From: Flavobacteriales bacterium UBA6051
GTDB taxonomy: Bacteria > Bacteroidota > Bacteroidia > Flavobacteriales_D > Crocinitomicaceae
Assembly: GCA_002427735.1 (NCBI GenBank)
Contig: DIYP01000005.1
Location: 124,001 to 188,000 of the forward strand
Direction of reading: 5' to 3'
Length of the DNA stretch: 64,000 nt
The notes under the pieces were generated by a model. The model saw only the letters and a list, made by a program, of their open reading frames with translations, was not told the DNA's origin and did no database searches. The position numbers and the translations under genes are program-made. Positions 51,514 through 59,762 of this stretch are shown here, one piece after another; positions within the stretch are counted from its first letter, which is position 1; each line of letters begins with the position of its first letter.

Positions 51514-52047
51514 TTATCGTGTTAAACGTTGTTTTAAATTATTAAACTGGCTCGCAACGGATGCATCAATTTGCATGTCACCCATTCTTACCATAAATCC
51601 TCCAATAAGAGAATCATCAATTTCTTCTGTTACTTCTAGTTGACCTTTTACAGTAGCCTGAACTTTAGCAATAATTGCATCCTTTGTTGCTGCATCTAAT
51701 TTTACAGCAGAAACCAAGGTAATTGGTACAATGCCTCTGTGCTCCTTCACTTGCGCTTCAAACGAAGCTGCTATTTCAGGAAGCAACGCTTCTCTACCGT
51801 TTTTTGTAATCAACTTTACAAAAGCCATTGACACCTCCTCAAACTGTTCAAACACCTTTTCGAAGATCGCAATCTTCTTTGATGCATTGACAATAGGACT
51901 TGCAATCAATAGCTCAAAATCACGTGTCTCCGCATTTGCGGCCGCCAAAAATTGCATATCACCTAAAACGCTATCGATCTTCTTTTGTTCGACGGCCATT
52001 TCAAGCAATGCCTTTGCGTATCGTGATGCTACTTTTGTACTTTTCAT
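51514..52047 (-). CDS. atpH: ATP synthase delta subunit (OSCP)
   Basis: A 177-residue peripheral stalk protein that joins b to the top of F1. KVASRYAKALLEMA at the N-terminus and DDSLIGGFMVRMGDMQIDASV near the C-terminus are family signatures. It begins 8 bases after atpF. Confidence 0.95.
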   Translation of the reverse strand: MKSTKVASRYAKALLEMAVEQKKIDSVLGDMQFLAAANAETRDFELLIASPIVNASKKIAIFEKVFEQFEEVSMAFVKLITKNGREALLPEIAASFEAQVKEHRGIVPITLVSAVKLDAATKDAIIAKVQATVKGQLEVTEEIDDSLIGGFMVRMGDMQIDASVASQFNNLKQRLTR

Positions 52048-52055
52048 CGTGATTC

Positions 52056-52556
52056 TTAGTTCATGTTAATATCATCAACAAGCTTATCTGCTAACGCTTT
52101 TTGCTTATCTGCTGATGATAACTCTCCTCGCACTACTTTCTCCGCAATTTCAATTGAGAAAGAAGCTACTTGAGTTTTCAATTCTGTAATCGCTGCTGCT
52201 TTTTCAGCATTAATAGACTCACGCGCAGAAGCTAATAATTTCGCTCCTTCTTCTTTTGCCTGTGTCTTTGCATCTTCAACCATCTTAGAAGCAGTTGCTT
52301 TTGCATCCTTAATCATGGCATCACGTTCAGCACGTGCTTCTTTCAACAAATCTTCGTTTTGAGCTTTCAACGCTTCTAACTCTTGCTGCGCTTTTTCAGC
52401 TTGATTAATTGAATCAGAAATCTTTTGCTCACGCTCGTTTACCGCATTCAAAATAGGCTTCCATGCAAACTTTCTCAACAAGAACAACAATGCCAAGAAT
52501 AAAAGCGTTTGCCAGAAGAACAAACCTACCGAAAACTCATTCCATAATTTTTCCAT
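52056..52556 (-). CDS. atpF: ATP synthase F0 b subunit
   Basis: A 166-residue stalk subunit: one N-terminal helix (VGLFFWQTLLFLALLFLLRKF) and a long charged coiled coil rich in Ala, Glu and Lys. It is 86 bases after atpE, the longest gap in the operon, and that gap holds a strong hairpin. Confidence 0.95.
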   Translation of the reverse strand: MEKLWNEFSVGLFFWQTLLFLALLFLLRKFAWKPILNAVNEREQKISDSINQAEKAQQELEALKAQNEDLLKEARAERDAMIKDAKATASKMVEDAKTQAKEEGAKLLASARESINAEKAAAITELKTQVASFSIEIAEKVVRGELSSADKQKALADKLVDDINMN

Positions 52557-52601
52557 CTAATCTTATTTTTCTTTAACGACTTATTTAATAGATCAAAAGA
52601 T

Positions 52602-52630
52602 GTTCTCTGCAACCAACCGTTGCAGAGAAC
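52602..52630 (-). promoter_or_regulatory. Intercistronic hairpin after atpE
   Basis: GTTCTCTGCAAC and GTTGCAGAGAAC are perfect 12-base arms with a 5-base loop, located 12 bases after the atpE stop. The T run that follows is weak, so it is more likely an RNA-stabilising or partial-termination element than a full terminator. Confidence 0.7.
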
Positions 52631-52642
52631 AATCTGAAAGAA

Positions 52643-52846
52643 TTAAACTGCGAATAATGCAGCAAATCCAATACCTTCAATAAGCGCTGCTGCAATCAAC
52701 ATCGCTGTTTGAATTTTGTTTGTAGCTTCTGGCTGACGTGCAATTGCTTCCATCGCAGATCCACCGATACGTCCAATACCGATACCTGCTCCGATTACTA
52801 CCAATCCAGCTCCTACTAATTTTGGAATGAATTCTACAGCTTCCAT
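52643..52846 (-). CDS. atpE: ATP synthase F0 c subunit
   Basis: A 67-residue hairpin membrane protein that forms the rotor ring. Helix 1 is Gly-rich (GAGLVVIGAGIGIGRIGGSA), the loop is RQPEA, and helix 2 has the ion-binding Glu in AALIEGIGFAAL. The residue after Glu is Gly and no Gln is placed as in sodium-binding rings, so proton use is likely. The hairpin after it may raise its level, since many copies are needed. Confidence 0.97.
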   Translation of the reverse strand: MEAVEFIPKLVGAGLVVIGAGIGIGRIGGSAMEAIARQPEATNKIQTAMLIAAALIEGIGFAALFAV

Positions 52847-52878
52847 TTGTCTATTATTTAGGGTTAAAATTTACGTTG

Positions 52879-54036
52879 TTAATGTGCATGCGCATGATCG
52901 TGGTCATGTTCCTCAGACGCTGAACCGAAGTAAAGTGCCGATAACATAGTAAAGATATACGCCTGCAATAAGGCTACTAATAATTCAATAATGTTCAAGA
53001 AGAATGTTAGGCCAATGAATGCTCCTTTCGCAGCAACAGCTCCGAAATAGAATACCGTAACCAATAACATTCCCAATACAATGTGTCCTGCCAACATGTT
53101 CGCATACAAACGAATCATTAGGGCAAATGGCTTAATGATTGTTCCCAAAAGCTCAATAGGGAATAAAATTATTTTCATTGGAACAGGTACACCTGGCATC
53201 CATACAATGTGCATCCAGTAGTCCTTCTTCGCAGTAAAAGTTGTGATCAAATAAGTCAAAATTGCCAGTGCAGCAGTAAATGCGATATTACCCGTTACAT
53301 TAATACCAAGTGGTGTCATTCCAGCAAGGTTCAAGAACCAAATAAAGAAGAACACTGTCAACAAATAAGGCATATACTTTTTGTAATGCTTCTCACCAAT
53401 GTTTGGTCGAGCAATCTCATCACGCACAAAAACAATGATCGGTTCGAAGAACTTAGCTGAACCTGACGGCGCTAATCCCGATTTATATGATTTTGCTACC
53501 CCACGGAAAACAAAGAATAACAATACACACATCAAAATTGAAACGAACACATTCTTAGTGATAGAGAAATCCAATGGAGCTAATTGAGCAACTGAAACTT
53601 CTCCAGTTTCCTCATCTACTGTTGTCTCCTCAAGAATATGTCCTTCAGCGTCACACTTATAAATTTTACCATCTCCGTGATAATTCAGCATGTAGTGATT
53701 CCCATTTGACTCAACTACTTCTTCTCCATGATGAAAAGCCGAAGACAAGAATACGTGCAAGCCGTCATCCCATAAAATTACTGGTAGTGGGAATCCGTAA
53801 TGTGCGCCTGTACTTTCGTCAGAGAAAATTCCAAAATCGTATGAGTCTTTTGTGTGATGAATCACAAACTCCTTGTTTACTGCTCTCTGCTCTTCAGGAG
53901 TCAACTCCTTTCCAGCTTCGTGCCCGTGCCCGTGAGCACCGTGTTCTTCCTCATGCCCACCTTGGTGGTCTTCCGCCATTACTGCTCCTGGAGTAAGTAG
54001 CGCTAAAACAAGTAAAAATCTCAATAATCTATGCAT
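52879..54036 (-). CDS. atpB: ATP synthase F0 a subunit with exported N-terminal extension
   Basis: A 385-residue subunit a. The core (about 165-375) has the stator Arg in KPFALMIRLYANMLAGHIVLGML. Before it lie a signal-like segment (1-21, to VMAE), a His/Glu-rich stretch (GGHEEEHGAHGHGHEAG) and about 120 more residues that should be periplasmic. The C-terminus ends in a second His/Asp-rich tail (EEHDHDHAHAH). The extension is known from this phylum; the His-rich ends may bind metal. Confidence 0.94.
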   Translation of the reverse strand: MHRLLRFLLVLALLTPGAVMAEDHQGGHEEEHGAHGHGHEAGKELTPEEQRAVNKEFVIHHTKDSYDFGIFSDESTGAHYGFPLPVILWDDGLHVFLSSAFHHGEEVVESNGNHYMLNYHGDGKIYKCDAEGHILEETTVDEETGEVSVAQLAPLDFSITKNVFVSILMCVLLFFVFRGVAKSYKSGLAPSGSAKFFEPIIVFVRDEIARPNIGEKHYKKYMPYLLTVFFFIWFLNLAGMTPLGINVTGNIAFTAALAILTYLITTFTAKKDYWMHIVWMPGVPVPMKIILFPIELLGTIIKPFALMIRLYANMLAGHIVLGMLLVTVFYFGAVAAKGAFIGLTFFLNIIELLVALLQAYIFTMLSALYFGSASEEHDHDHAHAH

Positions 54037-54069
54037 ATCACACCGATCTGTTGTTGACTAAAATCGGGG

Positions 54070-54097
54070 CAAAAGTACATATAAAATTAGAATACAA
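54070..54097 (-). promoter_or_regulatory. Promoter of the atp operon (atpB)
   Basis: On the minus strand TTG (54095-54097), a 17-base spacer and TACTTTTG (54070-54077) match the Bacteroidota promoter. It starts the core atp operon independently of porW, bactofilin and atpZ. Confidence 0.6.
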
Positions 54098-54143
54098 AAA
54101 ACTTCTATCTGTATTTTATTGTGGAACTTTCGACCAACAGGAG

Positions 54144-54539
54144 TTATTCCTTGTTTAAGAATCGAACAATCTGAAAAATTTCCATAAAAAGACCCAATGC
54201 GTAGGGCACAAAAAAGGAGGTAAATTCTGGACTTTTGACACCAACACCACCTTTAAACCCTGGGTTGATGAACACAAAAAACAATGTGAATTTGAGTAGA
54301 CTTGAAAAAAGAAATATAAAACCAAGTTGACCAGCACGCCTTTCTTTAAAGTAAAGTAAACCCAAAAAAGTTGCCAAAGTCAAAACATAATTAAAAAGAT
54401 AAGTGGTGATGATTTGTTTTTCAAAAAATCCAACACCACTAATATGTTGAAGGTAAGCGTGTAGAAAAAAAGATACCAAAAGCATCAAACTGAGGAACAA
54501 GAAAAATCTCAGAAAAATCTTACTTCCTGTCTTGTTCAT
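54144..54539 (-). CDS. DUF6168-like small membrane protein
   Basis: A 131-residue protein with four hydrophobic helices and little else. It overlaps the atpZ 3' end by 20 bases and lies 107 bases before atpB. It resembles a DUF6168-type protein seen beside atp genes in Flavobacteriales, and its place suggests an AtpI-like assembly role. The family name is recalled, not searched. Confidence 0.65.
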   Translation of the reverse strand: MNKTGSKIFLRFFLFLSLMLLVSFFLHAYLQHISGVGFFEKQIITTYLFNYVLTLATFLGLLYFKERRAGQLGFIFLFSSLLKFTLFFVFINPGFKGGVGVKSPEFTSFFVPYALGLFMEIFQIVRFLNKE

Positions 54540-54768
54540 TTGCTTTGTTTACTTGACGAAGTACATTATATAAAGAAACGGCTACTGCGAACAACGTAAG
54601 TCCTATAGTCCACCATTTTTTCTCCATCGGATATTTACCATCGAGATATCTCCCAAGATAGGCTCCAAGAAAAATGGTTACTCCCATTTGCAAACCGATA
54701 CCTGATAGACGCCCGTATCTGCGCAGATTGGCTCTGCGTTCGGCTTTTTCTTCTTCTGAACTAGGCAT
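54520..54768 (-). CDS. atpZ: AtpZ/AtpI-like protein
   Basis: An 82-residue protein with a charged N-terminus and two helices (about 20-42 and 52-70). GIGLQMGVTIFLGAYLGRYLDGKYP is the AtpZ-like signature. AtpZ and AtpI proteins assist c-ring assembly or magnesium supply. It shares one base with the end of the bactofilin gene. Confidence 0.8.
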   Translation of the reverse strand: MPSSEEEKAERRANLRRYGRLSGIGLQMGVTIFLGAYLGRYLDGKYPMEKKWWTIGLTLFAVAVSLYNVLRQVNKANEQDRK

Positions 54769-55181
54769 TAATAAACGAGGTCTTCTTGCTTCTGCTCAAC
54801 CGCTTTTTCAACAATATTTCCCGCTGAAAAATTGCTCATTTTACAATTTCCTGAGAATTGTGCTCCCTCTTCCACCTGGAACTTACCAGTTGTAATTTCT
54901 CCTTCGATATTCGCTTGTGAACGTAATGTTAATAGACCATCAATCTTAAGGATTCCCTCTACTCTACCTTCAATATCAGCATCAGCACAGGTTAAGTTAC
55001 CTTTTATGCATCCAGATGCACCAATCACAACCTTTGCAGCAGAAGATACATTTCCTACAACCTCTCCATCCACGCGAAGGTTAGATTCCGTTATCATATC
55101 ACCGATAACACGCGAACCATCAACAATAACATTTAATCGATCTGGACTATCCACCTGCAAATTATTTCTCTTCTTCATCAC
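54768..55181 (-). CDS. Bactofilin (polymer-forming cytoskeletal protein)
   Basis: A 137-residue protein with a beta-helical core: VIVDGSRVIGDMITESNLRVDGEVVGNV then KVVIGASGCIKGNLTCADADIEGRVEG, six-residue turns typical of bactofilins, and disordered ends. Bactofilins form filaments linked to cell shape and envelope synthesis. It is one base from porW and one base from atpZ, so the three are co-translated or tightly coupled. Confidence 0.9.
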   Translation of the reverse strand: MMKKRNNLQVDSPDRLNVIVDGSRVIGDMITESNLRVDGEVVGNVSSAAKVVIGASGCIKGNLTCADADIEGRVEGILKIDGLLTLRSQANIEGEITTGKFQVEEGAQFSGNCKMSNFSAGNIVEKAVEQKQEDLVY

Positions 55182-57850
55182 TAGTAATATTCATCGTAAA
55201 ACTTCTCGTACTCCTCTAAATTACGCTTTTGGAACAGAACCTTCAAGTTCTCACTGGTAATTGGTAAAATTTTAGCATTCTGTAGATCCAACAAATGCTT
55301 ACGCGTCGCTTTGTATTTTCTTATATAGTCCCCTGCCTTGGATTCATTTTCAAACTCCTTAACAAGGACGATGCTTTGATCACTACCCGTACCGTAAAGT
55401 TTTGAATCTACACGAATACGCTCGCGACTCATAAACTCTCTGTTGAAATCCACAATTTTTGCTTTTGCAATCGCCGAATTCTCTCCTTTCGGAAGGAAAA
55501 TGATCACAATTTGTGATGCTTTATCATCATAAGTGAAAGGAGACTTATTGCTAAAATCAGCAACAATATTTTCAGAAACACCATTATTGATAACATCAAT
55601 TAACTCCTGTGCCCTTTCGGCTTCCATTGTTTCCGGATACTCATCTAACACCATTTGCAGAACTGGAAGTAAAGACTTTTTGTTTTCACTTGTTTGCCCC
55701 ATTGAGAGTGCTTTCAATAACATGTACTTCGCGCGGAAAGAATTGGTTTTCTCATTTTCTATAACAAGATCTGCCTTTGTTATTACTGGATAGTATAGGC
55801 CACGATTATAGCGCTCAAGTACTTTCACATATTCCTTTTCTGCAAGCGCATCCATTTCTTTCTTCTTGATGAAATAATCTGGATCCCTCAAGTAGTTTGC
55901 GTAATCGCTATTTGGATAGTTATTTAAGATGTAGTCTTTATACTTTTTGGCTTGAACGGCATCCCCTCCTTCGAAAATCTTGTATAACTGGAAAGCGGAC
56001 ATAAGATTATGTGGATCTTCGATGTTTTTGTCCAGTACCGCTTCAAATTCAGTCTGGGCAATTTTCAACTCATTTAGCTGCTCTTTATAAATAACACCTG
56101 CATTGTAATGTGCCTGTAACAGACGCTTATTGGATTCAGTCAAAGCTGAATCTGAAAGAGGAATAGAACTCATTAAATACTCCACATTTAGTGTATCTCC
56201 GAGTTCAGGAATGGAATCATTTATCTCTCCTTCTTCTACTTCTTCACCAACACCAATTGTGAGTGTTGTCTTCTCAGAACGACGCCAGTCATCTTCGTTT
56301 TCTCGAACACCCCACAAACGCTTAAAGTCATCAACTCCCTCAGCACGTGCACGTGCATTATTCCAATAACCTTTCGCCCCACTACCTGATTGAACAAAAA
56401 GATTTTCATTCTCCTGCAGTTCTCTCAGGCGCTCAGCCTCTTTTCGTTTACGTGCCTCCTCAGCCTCTTTTGTGTCCTTAATTACTTTCTTAAGAAATTC
56501 CTCACGCTCACCTTCTGGCAACTGAGCAATTCGCTGCACGCTATCTTCGTATTGGGCCGTTTCAACAGCGACCACCAAATCTGCTAAGTTCTCTGCTTTG
56601 TTTCGAATGGCTTCTGCATTTGGATAATCATCTGTAATAACCGTTGCACAGGAGTCATAATACTTTTGAGCACTTACATAATTTCGCTCCTCAAAACACA
56701 TATCGCCCAAGGTCTCATAAGCCATACCCTTCTGGCGTGTATTCGTCGTAGAGTAAAATGCAGATCGATGCAAATTAACAATGCCTTGCTCTTTATTACC
56801 CTCTTCAAACTCAATGCCTGCAAGAGCAAAATAAATTTGATCTTTATATTCAGCGTTTTTAGCGTCCTTCAACATTTTGTTCAACTCCTTGCGCTTCTTG
56901 TCACCTCCTCCTAGAAAAGCTTTTTTCAGACGGGCATTGAAACTCATTTGAAACGGAGCATCTCCTTTCAAAACTTTCTTATAGTGCTCGGCTGCAATTG
57001 AACGATCTCCTTTTTCTTCATAGAGCTGACCAAGGATGAAATGTACTCTAGACTTATCTCTTGATTTCTTAGCAAACTTCAATGACTCTTCAAGGTACTT
57101 TATTGCATTCTCTTTGTCATTGTTGTGCAGTGCCAAATCTGCCTTGGTTTTTTCCAAGTCAAAACGAATCTTTTTCGGAACCTTGGCTACTTTGTTCTTC
57201 TTCTTATTTTTTTTGTTTCGCTTTCGCTGAAACTTGCTTACTTTTCCTCGCTTCTTTTTTGTTTCATTACGCTCCTTCTCTTCCTTAATTGCCTTGTCCA
57301 AATTATCGAGATTGAACTTTGCCTCTGTAAGATTTCCCTGCGCAATATTCGTTTTCGCCATCCAAAGTTCACCAACATACAACGAAGGGTCATTGGAATA
57401 GAACTTACGCACAAACTTGAAGTTTTTCATCGCCCCTTCATAATCGCGGCGATAATATGATGCTATCCCTATGGTTGTCCAGTTTTCATCAATCCAACTA
57501 TTGTGCTCTTCTTTTTTTAGGTGAGGACGATCATTGCTTGGCATACTGTGATTTTGAATCACTTTTGTGCACTTGGAAATGGCAGTATCAATTGCCGGGT
57601 ACATCCCTTCTACTTCCTTCTCATCAGGCACCGGATCGATAGGTAAAATCTCGTAATAATCCTCTTGAACAGAGTTACGATACGTATCCATGGATTGACG
57701 GATCAGCTCAGTAGCATTAAAATGTCCGTTATAACGCGCTGTTACGCTATGGTAAGAACGATTTATGAAAGTATTCTTCTCTGTTGAACACGCCAAGATA
57801 AGCGTCAACATAAACGCAGCTAAACCTGTTATTTTCAGTACTTTCTTCAT
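55181..57850 (-). CDS. porW: T9SS periplasmic lipoprotein PorW/SprE
   Basis: An 889-residue lipoprotein (lipobox LILACS). After a conserved head (FINRSYHSVTARYNGHFNA) it is mainly TPR and coiled helices, with a Lys-rich stretch (about 195-230) and an acidic coil (about 450-490). The family is needed for T9SS function and gliding in some flavobacteria and links the secretion motor to other parts. Several T9SS cargo genes are in this window. It heads the porW, bactofilin, atpZ, DUF6168-like series. Confidence 0.9.
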   Translation of the reverse strand: MKKVLKITGLAAFMLTLILACSTEKNTFINRSYHSVTARYNGHFNATELIRQSMDTYRNSVQEDYYEILPIDPVPDEKEVEGMYPAIDTAISKCTKVIQNHSMPSNDRPHLKKEEHNSWIDENWTTIGIASYYRRDYEGAMKNFKFVRKFYSNDPSLYVGELWMAKTNIAQGNLTEAKFNLDNLDKAIKEEKERNETKKKRGKVSKFQRKRNKKNKKKNKVAKVPKKIRFDLEKTKADLALHNNDKENAIKYLEESLKFAKKSRDKSRVHFILGQLYEEKGDRSIAAEHYKKVLKGDAPFQMSFNARLKKAFLGGGDKKRKELNKMLKDAKNAEYKDQIYFALAGIEFEEGNKEQGIVNLHRSAFYSTTNTRQKGMAYETLGDMCFEERNYVSAQKYYDSCATVITDDYPNAEAIRNKAENLADLVVAVETAQYEDSVQRIAQLPEGEREEFLKKVIKDTKEAEEARKRKEAERLRELQENENLFVQSGSGAKGYWNNARARAEGVDDFKRLWGVRENEDDWRRSEKTTLTIGVGEEVEEGEINDSIPELGDTLNVEYLMSSIPLSDSALTESNKRLLQAHYNAGVIYKEQLNELKIAQTEFEAVLDKNIEDPHNLMSAFQLYKIFEGGDAVQAKKYKDYILNNYPNSDYANYLRDPDYFIKKKEMDALAEKEYVKVLERYNRGLYYPVITKADLVIENEKTNSFRAKYMLLKALSMGQTSENKKSLLPVLQMVLDEYPETMEAERAQELIDVINNGVSENIVADFSNKSPFTYDDKASQIVIIFLPKGENSAIAKAKIVDFNREFMSRERIRVDSKLYGTGSDQSIVLVKEFENESKAGDYIRKYKATRKHLLDLQNAKILPITSENLKVLFQKRNLEEYEKFYDEYY

Positions 57851-57962
57851 TCGTAGATGTAATCTAAACTAATCCTTTCCGCAACAACAACTCCCTAAAA
57901 CCGACTTTATTATATTTTGCGGTAAATAAATCTGCTAAATTGCACATTCTGACCCACTAATA

Positions 57963-58739
57963 CTACTTTTCCTTCTTCTTAATCACACATAGCGTACTGT
58001 GTAATGAGTTCTTTCGTTTGTACAACTCAATGTATTCAATGTTGAATTGCAAATGCTTAATTTCTTCTGGAAGCATGTATTCACTCACGATCTTCTCTGT
58101 CATGATGTATTCATTAATCATGGTAAGCGTTGTATTTTCCAATGAAGGCTTTACTCCAAACCCATCATGAAATTTGGGAATAGATGTATGAACATCCTCG
58201 ATGACAAACAAACCACCTGGCTTTAGATGTTCGAAAAAGTAACCAAGCGAAACCTGCTGGTGATTCATCCAATGACCACCATCGTCTATAATGATATCGA
58301 ATTCTCCTCCTGAAAACTCAATGAACTTATCAAGATCTTCTCGTTTTGCTTGATTCGCAATAAAGGTGTGAATTCCTAATTTTTCGACCCAAGGTTTTTG
58401 TCGTATGTCAATACCGTAAACCTCAACGCTGTCAAAATAACATTTCCACATCTTGTGAGATGCACCATTAAAAATCCCTATTTCGAATACACGATGAACG
58501 GAGTCTCGAATAGGATCAAAATGACGTTTGTACACATCAATAAAGTTGTGCATACTGGGTGCTTTATCCGTTTTGAAAATCTCTGACAGCTCAATAATAT
58601 CACGCCCCTTCAAAGAATCCGGCAGCTTCATTAATTGCGGACTTCTCAGCTTTAGACAGTTCTCGCGGTATTCAGTATCCTGCGCTTGAACCCCAGCGGA
58701 GACCAACGTGAATAACATGAGCGTTAGAAATGTTCTCAT
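57963..58739 (-). CDS. SAM methyltransferase-like protein with export signal
   Basis: A 258-residue protein. A clear signal peptide (MRTFLTLMLFTLVSAGVQAQ) precedes a class I methyltransferase fold: VFEIGIFNGASHKMW (about 84-98) is motif I, VEVYGIDI follows, and FDIIIDDGGHWMNHQQ and LKPGGLFVIEDVH complete it. TylF/CmcI-type O-methyltransferases have this pattern. An exported enzyme would lack SAM, which makes the location odd. It lies 26 bases after yebC. Confidence 0.75.
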   Translation of the reverse strand: MRTFLTLMLFTLVSAGVQAQDTEYRENCLKLRSPQLMKLPDSLKGRDIIELSEIFKTDKAPSMHNFIDVYKRHFDPIRDSVHRVFEIGIFNGASHKMWKCYFDSVEVYGIDIRQKPWVEKLGIHTFIANQAKREDLDKFIEFSGGEFDIIIDDGGHWMNHQQVSLGYFFEHLKPGGLFVIEDVHTSIPKFHDGFGVKPSLENTTLTMINEYIMTEKIVSEYMLPEEIKHLQFNIEYIELYKRKNSLHSTLCVIKKKEK

Positions 58740-58765
58740 ACTTTCTTGTGTAAATACGGAAACCC

Positions 58766-59476
58766 TTAGGCGATATTGGTAAATACCTGCTGAATGTCAT
58801 CATCATCTTCGATCTTATCCAACATTTTTTCGATATCGGTTAGTTGATCTTCAGAAAAATCAACTGGTTGCGTTGGAATGCGCTGCAAATTTGACTTAGT
58901 GACATCAATATTTAAATCCTCCAATGCTTGAGCAAGCGACCCAAACGACGTATAATCTCCGTAGACAAAGACCTTATCCTCCACTTGCTCAATCTCTTCA
59001 AGACCTGCATCAATGAGCTCCAACTCCAACTCTTCTAAATCCATTTCTTCCGCTTTCTCAAACTCAAAAACGGACTTTCTATTGAACATATACTCAAGTG
59101 ATCCGTTAGGAACGACCCCTCCTCCTGCTTTGTTGAAGTAAGACTTTACGTTAGCCACTGTTCTCGTTGGGTTGTCGGTAGCGCACTCTACAAAAACCAA
59201 TACACCATGTGGTCCTTTACCCTCATAGTTCATTTCGGAGAACGCATCTGCATCTTTGGCTGTCGCACGCTTGATGGCAGCATCGATATTATCCTTAGGC
59301 ATATTCTGCGCCTTAGCGTTCTTAATCGCTGTGCGCAATGTAGCATTCATGTCAGGGTCAGGACCTCCTTCTTTCGCTGCTATCGTGATTGCTTTCCCAA
59401 GTTTTGGAAACAACTTAGACATCTTGTCCCATCTCTTCTCTTTGGCCGCCCTTCTATATTCAAATGCTCTACCCAT
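58766..59476 (-). CDS. yebC: YebC/PmpR-family regulator
   Basis: A 236-residue cytoplasmic protein. MGRAFEYRRAAKEKRWDKMSK at the start, AKAQNMPKDNIDAAIKRA, and YEGKGPHGVLVFVECATDNPTRT are family signatures. YebC proteins act as DNA-binding regulators, and some help translation at proline stretches. Typical length. It precedes the methyltransferase-like gene. Confidence 0.95.
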   Translation of the reverse strand: MGRAFEYRRAAKEKRWDKMSKLFPKLGKAITIAAKEGGPDPDMNATLRTAIKNAKAQNMPKDNIDAAIKRATAKDADAFSEMNYEGKGPHGVLVFVECATDNPTRTVANVKSYFNKAGGGVVPNGSLEYMFNRKSVFEFEKAEEMDLEELELELIDAGLEEIEQVEDKVFVYGDYTSFGSLAQALEDLNIDVTKSNLQRIPTQPVDFSEDQLTDIEKMLDKIEDDDDIQQVFTNIA

Positions 59477-59507
59477 GGTTAATACGCTCTTTAAATTTTA
59501 GTGAAGA

Positions 59508-59515
59508 CAAAAATA
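59508..59515 (-). promoter_or_regulatory. -7 box of yebC
   Basis: The minus strand reads TATTTTTG, an exact -7 match about 31 bases before the yebC ATG at 59476. A -33 TTG was not found. Confidence 0.4.
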
Positions 59516-59715
59516 AAAATTTAATTCTTGAAAGACCACTCTCAAAGCTTACCTGAGCATCGGCATTAATGAAAAAGATACTCGAACACGATTTCATATC
59601 ATTCTTTAAATGCTAAGCACATTTTCACAGCCCTATCTCTATCATTACGAAGACAATGCGAACAGAAACTGAATATTTAACATTCTGAGTGATGAAAAGT
59701 TTCTTATTTAACACT

Positions 59716-59745
59716 TTGAATCTCTTAACACATTCGATACATTTG
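59716..59745 (+). promoter_or_regulatory. Promoter of the saccharopine dehydrogenase-like gene
   Basis: TTG (59716-59718), a 19-base spacer and TACATTTG (59738-59745) are the closest match in the window to the Bacteroidota promoter. The start codon is 18 bases after the -7 box. The rest of the 286-base gap shows nothing. Confidence 0.6.
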
Positions 59746-59762
59746 ATTTAAACTACTTTTAT

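Noticed and set aside
51042..51545. Plus-strand frame opposite atpA
   Set aside because: It is an antisense shadow of a strongly conserved gene.
48972..54036. Missing atpD and atpC as a broken operon
   Set aside because: Beta and epsilon genes are often placed elsewhere in this phylum, and no remnant is seen.
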